From: Lytechinus pictus
Taxonomy: Eukaryota; Echinodermata; Echinoidea; Temnopleuroida; Toxopneustidae
Reading direction: 5' to 3'
DNA: 64,000 nt
NCBI RefSeq assembly: GCF_037042905.1
Contig: NC_087252.1
Coordinates: 17,997,701-18,061,700 of the forward strand
Shown piece after piece: positions 9,818-21,900 of this stretch; the stretch's first letter is position 1, and each line of letters starts with the position of its first letter. The notes beneath the pieces are model-generated. The model made no database searches and was not told where the DNA came from. It was given only the letters and a program-made list of their open reading frames with translations. The position numbers and the translations under genes are program-made.

Positions 9818-11741
9818 GTAGATGACATCGATGTATAGATAGGTTTCTTGTTTAATTATTTGCATGGTAAACAAAAGGTGAATGTTTACAGATGAAATCG
9901 ATTTACAAACACTAACAAGAAAGTATTTTGACAGTTCTACAATCAATGATGTGTACATGACATGGATCTCACAACTGTATCCTCTCTGTAAATTGTGTAA
10001 ATTTGTCTTGTATATTAATAGAATCACTTGACTCATTGCATGAATCATTTAAAATGATTTTCTTTCATGATTCATGAACATGATAATGGTGTAAATTGAA
10101 ATTCATTGATATAAATGAATAAATATATTGAATTTAATCATTAAAATGAAATTTCTCTTTTTACTCATTCTACAAATGTCAAGAATTAGGTAAAACAAAA
10201 TTATGAAGTATAATTCAAGCAATCTTGATAACTCCATGTATCCTACCATGCTGGATAGAATGATTGCTTTCTAAAATTCAATTTTGTTATATTGCATTAT
10301 TCAAATTCATAATTTCCTCTAGTATGATAATATGCCAACAGGAGTCTGTACTTGACAGGTATAGAAATCGATAATGCTTACAATTAGATCATAAAGAAGA
10401 TATTGAAGTACATCTGATGTACATTTCCTTTTTCTTTTGTTTTAGGTTGAGATATTTCCACATTGTGTTACGATATTATTTGTTAGCTTTCATGGGGGGA
10501 TTTTTAACATTTTGATGCTTATTCCCCAATTTTTGTGACAAACAAAGTTATGTGATATACAGCATAATATTGTTTGTTTAGACGGCAAGTTTCTGGCTCC
10601 TTTGTAGATTTTATTTCCAGTTCTTTTCATTGTTCTTTTTTTCAGCTTACTATGTATAAGCATATTACTAGTTAGTAGTGATAATAAACCTGAAAGATAT
10701 CTGAAAACAAGTATATGAGTACTTTGAATATTGTGGCTTTCAATTTTGTTTCCCGCATATCATGGGTTCATATTGAATATCACTTTATGCAGAGTAAGTG
10801 TATGTCGTACCAAAATACAGCATCAACTTTATAAATTTAGTTTCCCTTTTCTTTGTACACCGTATCTAATTGGTTTCATACGTAGAGAATCTTTATTGAA
10901 AAGTGAAAAGAGAGGGGGGATGATTCCGATGATAGAGAGAAAAGTAGAAAAGGGTAGATCAAAAGAAAGATATAAAGGAAAGGAAAGGAAAGAAAATAGA
11001 TAGAAGGAAGGAAAGCACGAAATGAAGACAGGAAGGAAGGAAAGGAGAAAGAAAGAAATGGGAGGGGAAAAAAGAGGTTAGTCCAGCTTAATTTGATGGA
11101 GAGGAGAGATATAGCATGAATAGGAAGGCCGGCGGCCGGACGTCCGGCAAACAGAAACAAAGTTGCCGCCCTCTACGTCAAGGTTAGGCGTGAAAAAGAA
11201 AGAGCAGGCGAGAAAGGTGAAACTCGGTGAATAGATCAACTCCTACTTGATTTACATTTAAAAACCTACTTTAAAAATAACAAAATGTGAATGAATGTTC
11301 CGTAAAAAGACAATGACAGCTGTTGAAGTTTAGTATTCAGAAGAGAATATGTATAATTTGGTCAGGTCTTTTATCGCGAGATCTTTTCCGGTTTTGCAGC
11401 TGTAGTACCGGTACGGTACCGTACTCTCAATGCAGAATTAATGCGATCTCAATGCATGCAATTAGTACGGGTGCCATCACGTTTTCGTGATACGGTCGTC
11501 CTCATTTCATATGACTATGAGCATGGGGGTGGATGATATGAGCCAAATCGCGCGCGGGCCACATTCAATTGGTATTGCCAGGATCACAATGAAATGGGTG
11601 TCCAGTCGATTGCTATGTCTCTCCACTAAAACTGGAGAAAAAAAATATGGAGAATGTCTATCAGATAATAAATATTATTATTAATATATTATTATCATGA
11701 TTATATCTTTGACTTGAAACTTAGTCTTGAGTTCGATAGTT
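9818..11741. other. AT-rich spacer between copies A and B
   Basis: No gene recognised. Includes a GGAA/GAAA-rich purine tract at about 10900-11070, a short GC-rich stretch near 11125-11170, and an ACCGGTACGGTACCGTAC palindrome near 11406-11423. Confidence 0.4.
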
Positions 11742-12428
11742 AGTAGGGTGTCTGAAGCCACACTGAAAAGTGTCAGCATAAAACAGGCTGATTTAGGGGA
11801 AAATATGGCACATTTTTTCGGGGAAGTTCAGGCTACTAGAAAAATGTGATCTGAATTGATTATTAACTTTTGTTTGGCATGTATGGAAAGAGAAAATTCA
11901 GGGGCTTCTTTTGACGGTAAGGACAAGTTTATGATTATTTTAAATACGGATTTAGAGATAAATTGCAAACCCTTATTTTTGTGTGTGTTGAGATTGCCAT
12001 TTCTCCATGCGTTTTCTATGGGAAAATGAAGTTTCTGTTTTGCACAATTTTTTTCACTTTGTCGCAATTTTTCATTGTGATCTGGTTTCCAAATCTTTAT
12101 AAAAATTGTACCATCAGATAGAGCATAAAAAATCCTATTGGACTCTTTATGGACAAGTTTTTGGCATTAATAATAAATTTATAACAGCTCTCGGAAGCTA
12201 AAAATTTGGATTTGTGTGTGTCCATTTCTTAACTACACAGTCTATGGCAGAGAAATGCTGAAAATTTACCTAATTTCATTCTTCTTTTTTGCAGCCAATA
12301 ATTTGATTTTTTTCAAAAATGTTACATTTCTGTCAGTCTGAAGGTCATTTCTCTTCAAATTCACAAAGAAAATGTGATATTTTCTTGAAATAAGAAAAAT
12401 AATTTTTTTCTCCAGACACCCTATCGAT
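11742..12428. mobile_element. AGGGTGTCTG element, copy 1
   Basis: About 685 bp bounded by inverted AGGGTGTCTG and CAGACACCCT. Nearly identical to 12780-13462. It sits between inverted flanks (ATGGAGAATGTCTATC near 11646 and its complement near 12426), so it probably jumped into an older foldback element. Confidence 0.72.
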
Positions 12429-12779
12429 AGACATTCTCCATATTTTTTTTTTCAATTTTAGTGGATGGACATATATAAATAAACATACCGGGCGGTATAT
12501 CAAACTTAAGTCTAAAGATCAAGATTTTGGAAGTAAAAGTTGGATAGACCATGTAACTTTAGATTAGGCCTAGATAACAAAGAATAAAAGAATGGCTTTA
12601 TTCCGTCAAAATTATCAAGTCAAGACAAGTGTACGTCATTACCACGTCTACGTGCTGTGTGCAAAAATAATTATAAATTAACTTATTAAGTTAGATCTAT
12701 ACTATTACTAGAGACCGATAAATAACGTAATGATTCATTCTAACGTTGGGTCTAGCACTCGGCTATATTACGGGATAGG

Positions 12780-13462
12780 CTGAAGCCACACTGAAAAGTG
12801 TCAGCATAAGACAGGCTGATTTAGGGGGAAATATGGCACATTTTTTTCGGGAAGTTCAGGCTACTAGAAGAATGTGATCTGAATTGATTATTAACTTGTG
12901 TTTGGCATGTATGGAAAGAGAAAATTCAGGGGCTTCTTTTGACAGTAAGGACAAGTTTATATGATCATTTTAAATAAGGATTTAGGAGTTTAGAGATAAA
13001 TTGCAAACCCTTATTTTTGTGTGTGTTGAGATTGCCATTTCCCCATGCGTTTTCTATGGGAAAATGAAATTTCTGTTTTGCACAATTTTTTCACTTTGTC
13101 GCAATTTTTCATTGTGATCTGGTTTCCAAATCGTTATAAAAATCACACCATCAGAAAGAGCATAAAAAATCCTATTGGACTCTTTATGGACAAGTTTTTG
13201 GCATTAATAATAAATTTATAACAGCTCTCTGAAGCTAAAAATTTGGATTTGTGTGTGTCCATTTCTTAACTACACAGTCTATGGCAGAGAAATGCTGAAA
13301 ATTGACCTAATTTCATTCTTCTTTTTTGCAGCCAATAATCAGATTTTTTTCAAAAATGTTACATTTCTGTCAGTCTGAAGGTCATTTCTCTTCAAATTCA
13401 CAAAGAAAATGTGATATTTTCTTGAAATAAGAAAAATAATATTTTTCTCCAGACACCCTACT
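12780..13462. mobile_element. AGGGTGTCTG element, copy 2, 5' end altered
   Basis: Direct repeat of 11742-12428 with few differences. The right end CAGACACCCT is intact. The left end begins GGCTGAAGCC and has lost the AGGGTGT terminus. Confidence 0.72.
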
Positions 13463-13689
13463 ACTAGATGATCTATTTCTGTCAGGGATATGCTCTAGCT
13501 CCTCTCTCTGGCTCTGTTGAGACTTACGGTAAATTCGACTCGCTATGGCACGCATAGGCGGCATCCCCTCCGACGTGGATGGCGCCTGGCCCAGCCTGGC
13601 GGCCATTGGGCTCGTAGTGGTGCATGGTGGAGCTCCACCGACACTAACCCAGGGAGCTTGGGCCTTGGCCCACAAAGCGGAAAATTTTG

Positions 13690-13812
13690 TGTGTTTTCCT
13701 TTGTTTACAAAGGACATTTTGCAAATTTCCTGTAGAAAAAATTATGACACTAATGGATTTCCATAGAGTTACGATTGATTGGATCAATCATGACTCTTTT
13801 AAAGACAGGGCC
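13690..13812. mobile_element. Partial copy of the GGGCCCCATCTTACAAAGAG MITE
   Basis: Matches the right half of 29705-29981, including CATAGAGTTACGATTGATTG. Confidence 0.55.
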
Positions 13813-14193
13813 CAGGAGTCGTCCGTGTAATATTAGGCAGAGGGTACTCTCCAAAATAGTGTAGAATGGGGTTGCAATTTAGCATGAATAGCACCCCAAA
13901 TAAAAGGGGAAAAATAAATTATGTACCTCCATTATATGGATGAAGGTCTATCATGACACAGAATCCTGACATAGCTGCATAGAGGCACAAACTGGACCCT
14001 CAAAAAACGGAAAAGTTCTGTCTCGTTCTCCTTTCAAAATTGAAAACAAAATGGCCGATCGATGCAGAGAACGAACGCGACATAGAGGTCTAACATCCTT
14101 TTTTTTTTGAGGGTCCAGTTTGTGCCTCGATGTCAGGACCCCATTCTGGAGAGTACCCATGTCTGCCTGATATTACACGGAAGAGTCCTGGGC
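13809..14193. mobile_element. MITE with CCCAGGAGTCGTCCGTGTAA ends
   Basis: Inverted ends near 13811-13850 and 14145-14192 share GTGTAATATTAGGCAGA and GGGTACTCTCCA. A second inner inverted pair (GCACAAACTGGACCCTC) lies near 13986 and 14114. Confidence 0.6.
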
Positions 14194-14263
14194 TCCGACC
14201 GGCCCACGAACCGACACCTTACTACTGCATCTATGGAAAAAAGGTGCGATTTTGCACCCGCCT

Positions 14264-15109
14264 TGATTACTGTACAAGCTGTTATTTTCGCGTACAGAAT
14301 TTTTCGTGAATTGCGGGGGTTTCGACATCATCGCGGGTTGTTAAATTCGCGATCGGAAGATGAACGAATCATTTCAGAGAAGCAAACCATGTGCAAAACT
14401 ATGCTTCTCAAAGATGCCAAGCTGATGTGTGCTTTATACATAAATATGTCCCGGTAAAGACAGTTACAAACTTTAAGTGTAGAAATAAGTGGCTTAAATT
14501 TAACTTTTTTTGTACCTTTAGATCTGAAAATTCATCATGTCACGGTTTGATCTGTAAGAGTAATCTTTTGAAGAACTTTGTGTTTTGTTAAATTCACTTT
14601 GTAAAAAGTTGGTTTCAGTGCAAAAATGTTGCATTTTGTGAACAGAATCTTACACTTTTAAAAGCTCTGGTCATGTGACTTATGAATATTAATGAGTATG
14701 CAAATAGCTGCCAATACGTGTGTATGTAGTCAATCAGATGACAATAAAATCAAATTATTTCATGGAAAATACATTGTAATATTACAGTGAGTGAATAAAT
14801 ATCGATAGAATTATGTTAGAAAATAGTTTAGGCTCTGATTTTGTTTGAGAAATAAAAAAGTGAAATTCTAGCGAACTTTTTGAATCACTAACTACTTTCT
14901 AAACCTTATGTTTTGTACACATAGAGGTGCATATCTAAATTTATTCATTCGGACGTTTTCAATAGCAAAACTTTGCTGTTAGGGATATTGGCACTGACCT
15001 AATACATGTGTCAATATTTTCGCATGTTGTTATATTCGCAGCCGATCGGCAATTTGCAAAATCCGCGAAAATAAAACCCCTGCAAAAATAACAGCCTATA
15101 CAGTAATCC
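14264..15109. mobile_element. MITE with GATTACTGTA...GCTGTTATTTT ends
   Basis: Ends GATTACTGTACAAGCTGTTA and its near complement ATAACAGCCTATACAGTAATC bound 846 bp, with inner TTTCGCG/CGCGAAA segments. No coding frame. Confidence 0.6.
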
Positions 15110-15469
15110 TAAATTTTGCTTTTTGACGTGTGACAAAGGAAGAAATGATAAAGATATTAAATACAATCAGCTTAGCACCTTTCCGAAAAATATGCTGGAA
15201 AATAGCGAATTTTTATGACAAACGGATCAGGAACCAGCCAGGTTCTTTGATTGCCGTCAGCTACAGCTGAGCATATGGACGCGCGCGCCAGTAGATTGGC
15301 TTGTGGGAAAAACTTGACAAACATCGATTGATTGAATGGCTTGCCGCCGATCGCTAATCGATTAGCAAAATTTACACTGTTCGAATATTCATGTTTGAAG
15401 AATCACACTCAGTTACAGTACATCAGCACTGTGAGCTGCCTGTGCGGTAATGTTCACCCTTTTTTTAAG

Positions 15470-15625
15470 CTTATCAATTTGCTCTCATTTCTTTATTTCT
15501 TCATCAAATTTGATCACACTGGGTACAAATGATCCTTGGGTACTGCATGTGTATTCCTGAGGGTGAAAAGGTCAAAGGTCATCTAGGGGTCAAAATATTA
15601 TATTGCTCATTTTATTGATCATGGG
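15470..15625 (+). repeat. Repeat with AAAGGTCAAAGGTCATCT upstream of copy B
   Basis: Related to 4260-4400 in intron 3 of copy A. Contains one AGGTCAAAGGTCA direct repeat with one-base spacing, near 15570. Confidence 0.45.
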
Positions 15626-15772
15626 TCACACCCACCTTGTTTTGCCATTATGATTCATTCTTTAATTGCACAATGTTGGCAGCTCTGCCAATTGTGTAGT
15701 CCTACTGCTATTTCTTTTGAATATTGTCCATAATTATGTTGATGTAACATTTCCTATATCGGGTTAATGCAG

Positions 15773-15960
15773 GAAACTGGCTGGCGCACCTGTACGGTCA
15801 AGACAATGGAGTACAATTATGTCCATGATCGACAGGGGAATCGCTCTAACCAAGCAAACAGCCAGGGACAGTCTCAGATCCAGCCGCCACTACATTTTGA
15901 GCACCAGCAATATCCTCCACGAGCACACCATGCTATGCCAACAGGGTACCATGGAACAAG
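15773..15960 (+). CDS. Copy B exon 2, N terminus
   Basis: Acceptor AG at 15771-15772, ATG at 15806, donor GTTAGT at 15961. The 51 encoded residues match the N termini of copies A and C (MEYNY...YPP..HHAMPTGYHGT). Confidence 0.82.
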
Positions 15961-18900
15961 GTTAGTATATACCATCACCTGCAGTATCCTATCACACACC
16001 ATGCCATTCAGACGAGATACCACAGACTAGGGAAAGTATTAAAGCATCACAGATAAGAAGGGCTGTGGTGTAGTGGTTCTGACTCTAGTTAAAGGACAAG
16101 TCCACCCCAACAAAATGTTGATTTGAAAAAAAAGGAGAAAAATCCAACAAGCAAAAAACTGAAAATTTCATCAAAATTTGATGTAAAATAAGAAAGTTAT
16201 GAAATTTTAAAGTTTTGCCTAATTTCACAAAACAGTTATATGCACATTCTGGTCTGTATGCAAATTGGCAGACTGATGATGTCACCCACTCACAATTTCT
16301 TTTGTATTTTATTATATGAAATATGAAATATTTTAATTTTCTCGTCAAGTGCAACAAAGTTTTATTTCTCCCTGAACATGTGGAATTACCATTATTTTAA
16401 CAGTTTTTGGTTTAAGTTATTGGTCCTTGTTGTCAAATCTGTAAAAATTGAAATATTGTATTATTCAAACAATAAAAAACAAAAGAAATAGTGAGTGATG
16501 GACATCATCGACTCTCCCATTTGCATAGTTGTGCATTTAACTGTTTTGTGAAAAATGAGCGAAACTTAAAAATTTCATAACTTTCTTATTTTATATCCGA
16601 TTTCAATGAAATTTGCAGCATTATGTGTGTTTGATTTTTCTCTATCGATTCAAATCAACAATATTCTGGGGTGGACTTGACCTTTAATTTTAAAGGGATA
16701 TTCTGGGCTGAAAATATTTAAATGGAGTAAAATTTACAGAACAAAATGCTGAAAATTTCATCAAAATCGGAATACAAATAACGAAGTTATTGGATTTTAA
16801 AGATTTGCATTATTCCAATGAAATAGTTCGAGGCATGTCTTTATGAATATTCATTAGGTGGGCTGACGATGTCACATCTCCACTTTCCTTATTCTCATGT
16901 TATTACAAGCAATCAATTGTTTCATTTTTTCATAAATGTGTAAATGTGTCTCCATTATGATAAAATAAGTTGCAGCAAGAAATAACTAAATGCACTTAAT
17001 CATTTGTCAATCCCAATTCTCGCTACCCCAAATAGCGATTTCGCCGAGATCCGGGAAAATCCCTTTAACGCGCATTGCATTATGGGATAGCTTTTCGGTA
17101 TTACAACTTCCTGTTCGGAAGTCCAATGCACTGTTTTGCCATTCAGATCAACAGTGCCGTCATGCACAACACAACGTCGCTTTCGCTCGGAAAGTTCGTG
17201 ATAACAACCCTCTCTTTCACGATACAGTTTAACGGCCTTTTTTGCTATAGTCACTAATTCTGCCCGATATTCCTCTGTCAGTTAAGATTTTTATAAGTTC
17301 CAAAACTGATTTTTTATCAATTTTGTGGTCGACTAAAAATTGAACGGAATGAATGCTGTATATATTTAGCGTCTAGTCGAATACGATCGTCATGTCAGGC
17401 CGGTCGCTAAATGCAAAATTTTAAGATATTCATTTTTTGTTTAATTTTTTTATAACAAAATAAAAACATGAATAAAAATTATTTTCACGTAAAATTTATT
17501 TATAATTTTTATTTATAATTCAAATGGAATCAAAACTGACCAAATTAAATGAAAAGTATTATAATCTGTACATAATACGCTGATTGGCATCGATTTCAGC
17601 GTGGTGGAAAACTCAGTATCGCGAACCTCGCGTGAGCATGACTCTGACCCGGAAGTGGTGATGACGACCCGACGGAGTGAAAATTATCTCGTCCCGCGCA
17701 TTATGAGATTTTTGTTCCTATTTGGGGTAGAGAGAATTGTTTTAGTTCTTGGTAGAAATTTTTTGAATAAACCTTATTTCATAAAATAAAAAACAGAAGA
17801 ACAAACTGTGGGGATATGACATCAGCCTATGAGGCACCGAATGTACCAATATTATATAGAACAATTATTTGTTATATAATCATTATTTATTAAATAATAA
17901 CTATTATTTATATATAATTTACATTTTATTTGTAAATAACTACTATTATATAAAGTATCATTTCTAATTATTTATATATAATTCCAAGTAATACTTCATT
18001 ATTTGTAAATAATAATAGTTCGACATTCCATTATTTATAAATAATGATTATTTGTTTTTCATTATTTATAAATAATGATTATTTGTTTTTCATTATTTAT
18101 AAATAATGATTATTTGTTTTTCATTATTTACAAATAATGATTATTTGTTTTTCATTATTTATAAATAATGATTATTTGTTTTTCATTATTTACAAATAAT
18201 TATTTGTTTTTCATTATTTATAAATAATGATTATTTGTTTTTCATTATTTATAAATAATGATTATTTGTTTTTCATTATTTACAAATAATGATTATTTGT
18301 TTTTCATTATTTATAAATAATGATTATTTGTTTTTCATTATTTACAAATAATGATTATTTGTTTTTCATTATTTATAAATAATGATTATTTGTTTTTCAT
18401 TATTTATAAATAATTTGTTGAGTTTTCCATTATTTATAAATAATGATTATTTGTTAAATAATGAAAACGTCTACTTCATTATTTATAAATAATTTTTTCG
18501 AGTGCACCATTATTCTCATTATTTATAAATAATAATTATTTAATGTTCGAGTTTTCCATTATTTATAAATAAAGATTATTTGTTAAATAATGAAATATCT
18601 ACTTCATTATTTATAAATAATAATTTTGTTTCAATATCCCATTATTTATAAATAATCATTATTTATAAACAATTTTTACAGTTTGCCATTATATACAAAT
18701 AATCATTATTTATATACAAATAACCATTATTTATTAAATAATGCCATTATTTATTAAATAATGGAAAACTCGCTATAACATGCAAATGTGGGACCGCCCA
18801 TGATATGAATATTCATGATGCGATTTCCTTTTTCGTGATTTTTCTTCACAAATTTTTGTCCATTTCCTCTTCATAATGACATTTCTTGAAGCAATTTTCT

Positions 18901-21900
18901 AGGGATATGGTCTGATTGTAATATTCTTCATTTTCTATATAACTTCGTCTTCGTAGAAATATCAAAAAGTGTAATTTTATACGATTTTTCCTACAGTTCA
19001 CAATCCCCATAGGCGCGCGTGTATCGTAGGGACAACCGGTGAATCGACGGAGTGCTCTTCATCGAAATACTACGTTGGTTGGTCCCCGGAAGTGGCGGGC
19101 GGAATTTAGCCAGAATCCTCGATGGAAGTCGATCAAGTGCATATGAGCTGAGAGAGTGAAATATCAGTGTACTTGTACAGGCCCTTCTACTTTTTATAAA
19201 TATTTCTTGTTGCTTTTTTTGTTAAGTTAATTTTTCCTGGTGTAGAGATAAGTTTCAGTTCTAATAATGCACTTCAAATACATTTTGGAGTGTCTGTTTG
19301 AGGCGTTTGGGGCGATTTCACCCTGGCCCCAAAATGCTCGCAACGACAATACGGGGGCATGATGACCCCTAAATTTTTAAAAACTTATTTTTCTATTGAA
19401 AATTATCACAAAATTCACCAAAAGTGTGCACGAAAGCCTTCGTATTTCACTTTTAAAACTCCAAAAAGTGCCCAAATGACAAGCTTGGTCGCTTCGCTGT
19501 GTCGCTTTCAACTTGACCATGTCAGTGTACACTTCTGCCTACCATTTCCTGGGACAAATTTGTCAGTGATACATGTGTATTTGTATTGAGAAGATGTAGC
19601 ATTTGGGTGATGTGTTATCTTGGGAGACACATACTCATGGGGGTTCCCCTCCCAGAGAGATGTGCTCCAGAAGAGAAGGAATCTTGGGCCCATTTCATGA
19701 AACTTGGTATGATAACAAATTTGCAATAACAGTTTTAAGCTACTGAAATCATTTGATTTGATTGGCTGTTGATGAGCTTGTTATAGAAATTGTGTCATTA
19801 TAACAAGTCTCTGTGAAACAGGAATCTGACCCGTTACATTTGTACCTTGTACTTTTATAGAATATGGCTCCTCTATTATTGCAACAACAAAGTTACTTTT
19901 ATTAGTCTTTCAAACATCTGAATCAGTTTAGAAGTATTCATGAGAGTATTTCCCCCTTGTCCTCACTCTACCTTACATACCCTAGATTTTCCCAAGACAT
20001 CAACTCTCTGCAAGCTCCAAGTAACGTAGCGTGTACTGCCCCTGGTCCGGCACAGAGCTTGGTAGGACTCCTCCCTCCAAGGGTACCCATTAGCTCTGGA
20101 TCAGCTCGCATCACCAACAGTGAGAGTCCAGGACAGACAGGACACGACTATGATCACGTCCTTACCGCTGCTATGCAAGGTAAATAGCAAAAAAATGATA
20201 TTGGCGAAATTTGGAGGAAAATCCATCATAATTTTTTTTATTTGTGATGTCGTATGCGAGCAGCCTCCCATGTATCGTGAATTACAAAAAATCATTGAAA
20301 TGTAATTTTCTCCAAACATTGAAAATGGGCTTTATTTATTCCCATGTATCATGAATTAAAAAAAAAAATCAGTGAAATGTCATTTTCTCCAAACATTGAA
20401 AATGGGGTTTATTTTACCTTCAGTATATCAACAGACAAGTTATTTCACACCTGCTCATGAAAGATGAACATTTTTAGTCATGAACTATTGAAAAATTGAA
20501 ATTAATGCATTCATATTTTTAATACATAACAAATGGAGCAACTGCTTGTATATGACGTTATAAAGAATTCAAATTCAAATAATTTAATCTTAAATGGAAT
20601 TTCCTCAAATTGTCACCGATATTTATATTATTTTTTTTAACTTTAAGTTATAATTTAGTACAATATGGGTGCAACACATTGTTGTTTTTTATATTCTGTT
20701 CGTTTTGTCGTATTTCTCATTGTGATATCATTTTTTTTCTATTTTAAAGCTAAATGACAGTAGTTGCAGTGAAATACTGATTTCGTTAGAAAGTCTGTAA
20801 AACCAAGGTTAAGTATTACTATATCATCGTGGATCTAGATCTGGTACAGTTACATAAACTGAACTTTGTGAAATCATAATATCTAAGCTAAAAAACGATC
20901 ACACTGAAGATCGTTAACACAGATAGGCACACGTTGGACAGTGTATTATTATTGCTGGAATAAAGACCCGACTGAAGTGACAGAATCCGCGCTTATTTTG
21001 CTTATTTCTCGGCAATTACACAATTTCTTCCAGAATACTTTGGCACATATTTTTTATTCATACAAACAGACACTTTGGTGATCATTATATTAAATTCTGT
21101 AAAAAGTCATTTTGAGATCGTCCCCACAACTGGAATTTATCTTTAATTTCCCATTGCTTCGCCATGTGGCAGAAATCCAACAGGTGTCCACTTCACTGTC
21201 AAGCACAGAAGCAACTCGGCCTCAACAACAACCGACAACTCTCAACTCCCTACAAGGTCCCAACTACCTCATTGAAGACCTCTCCAACTCAACCAACAAC
21301 AATGTTGCTGCAACTCCGAGCATGGGCCGTGCAACACTGTCTCTCTGCACTCCTGCCTCAAGCAATATTGATGCTGACGGTCTAACGACTGTGACCGCGA
21401 AGAAGAAGGGTCCTCATGCCAAAGCAAAGAAGGGAAGTCTTCCGCAGCCGCTGCCTGTGGCTCAATGTCAGCATGAGAAAGTTCAAACTGTCATGAAATA
21501 CTGTCAGACGGAATCCTTGTTCGATGAGACTTGGAGAGCGGAAGGGATGAGGGCAGAACCGTCCGGTCTTCCTTCGGGCCTGGCATTCATCAGAACATCA
21601 GAGTGCAAGATCAAGGGTGTGATCTCAACTAAAGACCTGCTAGAGGGAAAGAAGTTTGGGCCATACACGGGAGAGTTTGTGAAAGAAGTTATTGGCGGTT
21701 GCAATCCGTCAACTTGGGAGGTAAATCCTTATAGATTAAATGTTTTATCTTCAAAATGTGCAACCTCAACACAGTCTGGAGGGTCTATATAGGCCCCCCT
21801 CCAAAATAAAAAAACTGATGACCGATGGTATTTTACTTTTTTCATCAATTTATATTTTTACAAGAAAGAAGAAAGGTCATCGCTCTACTACCCCCCCCCC

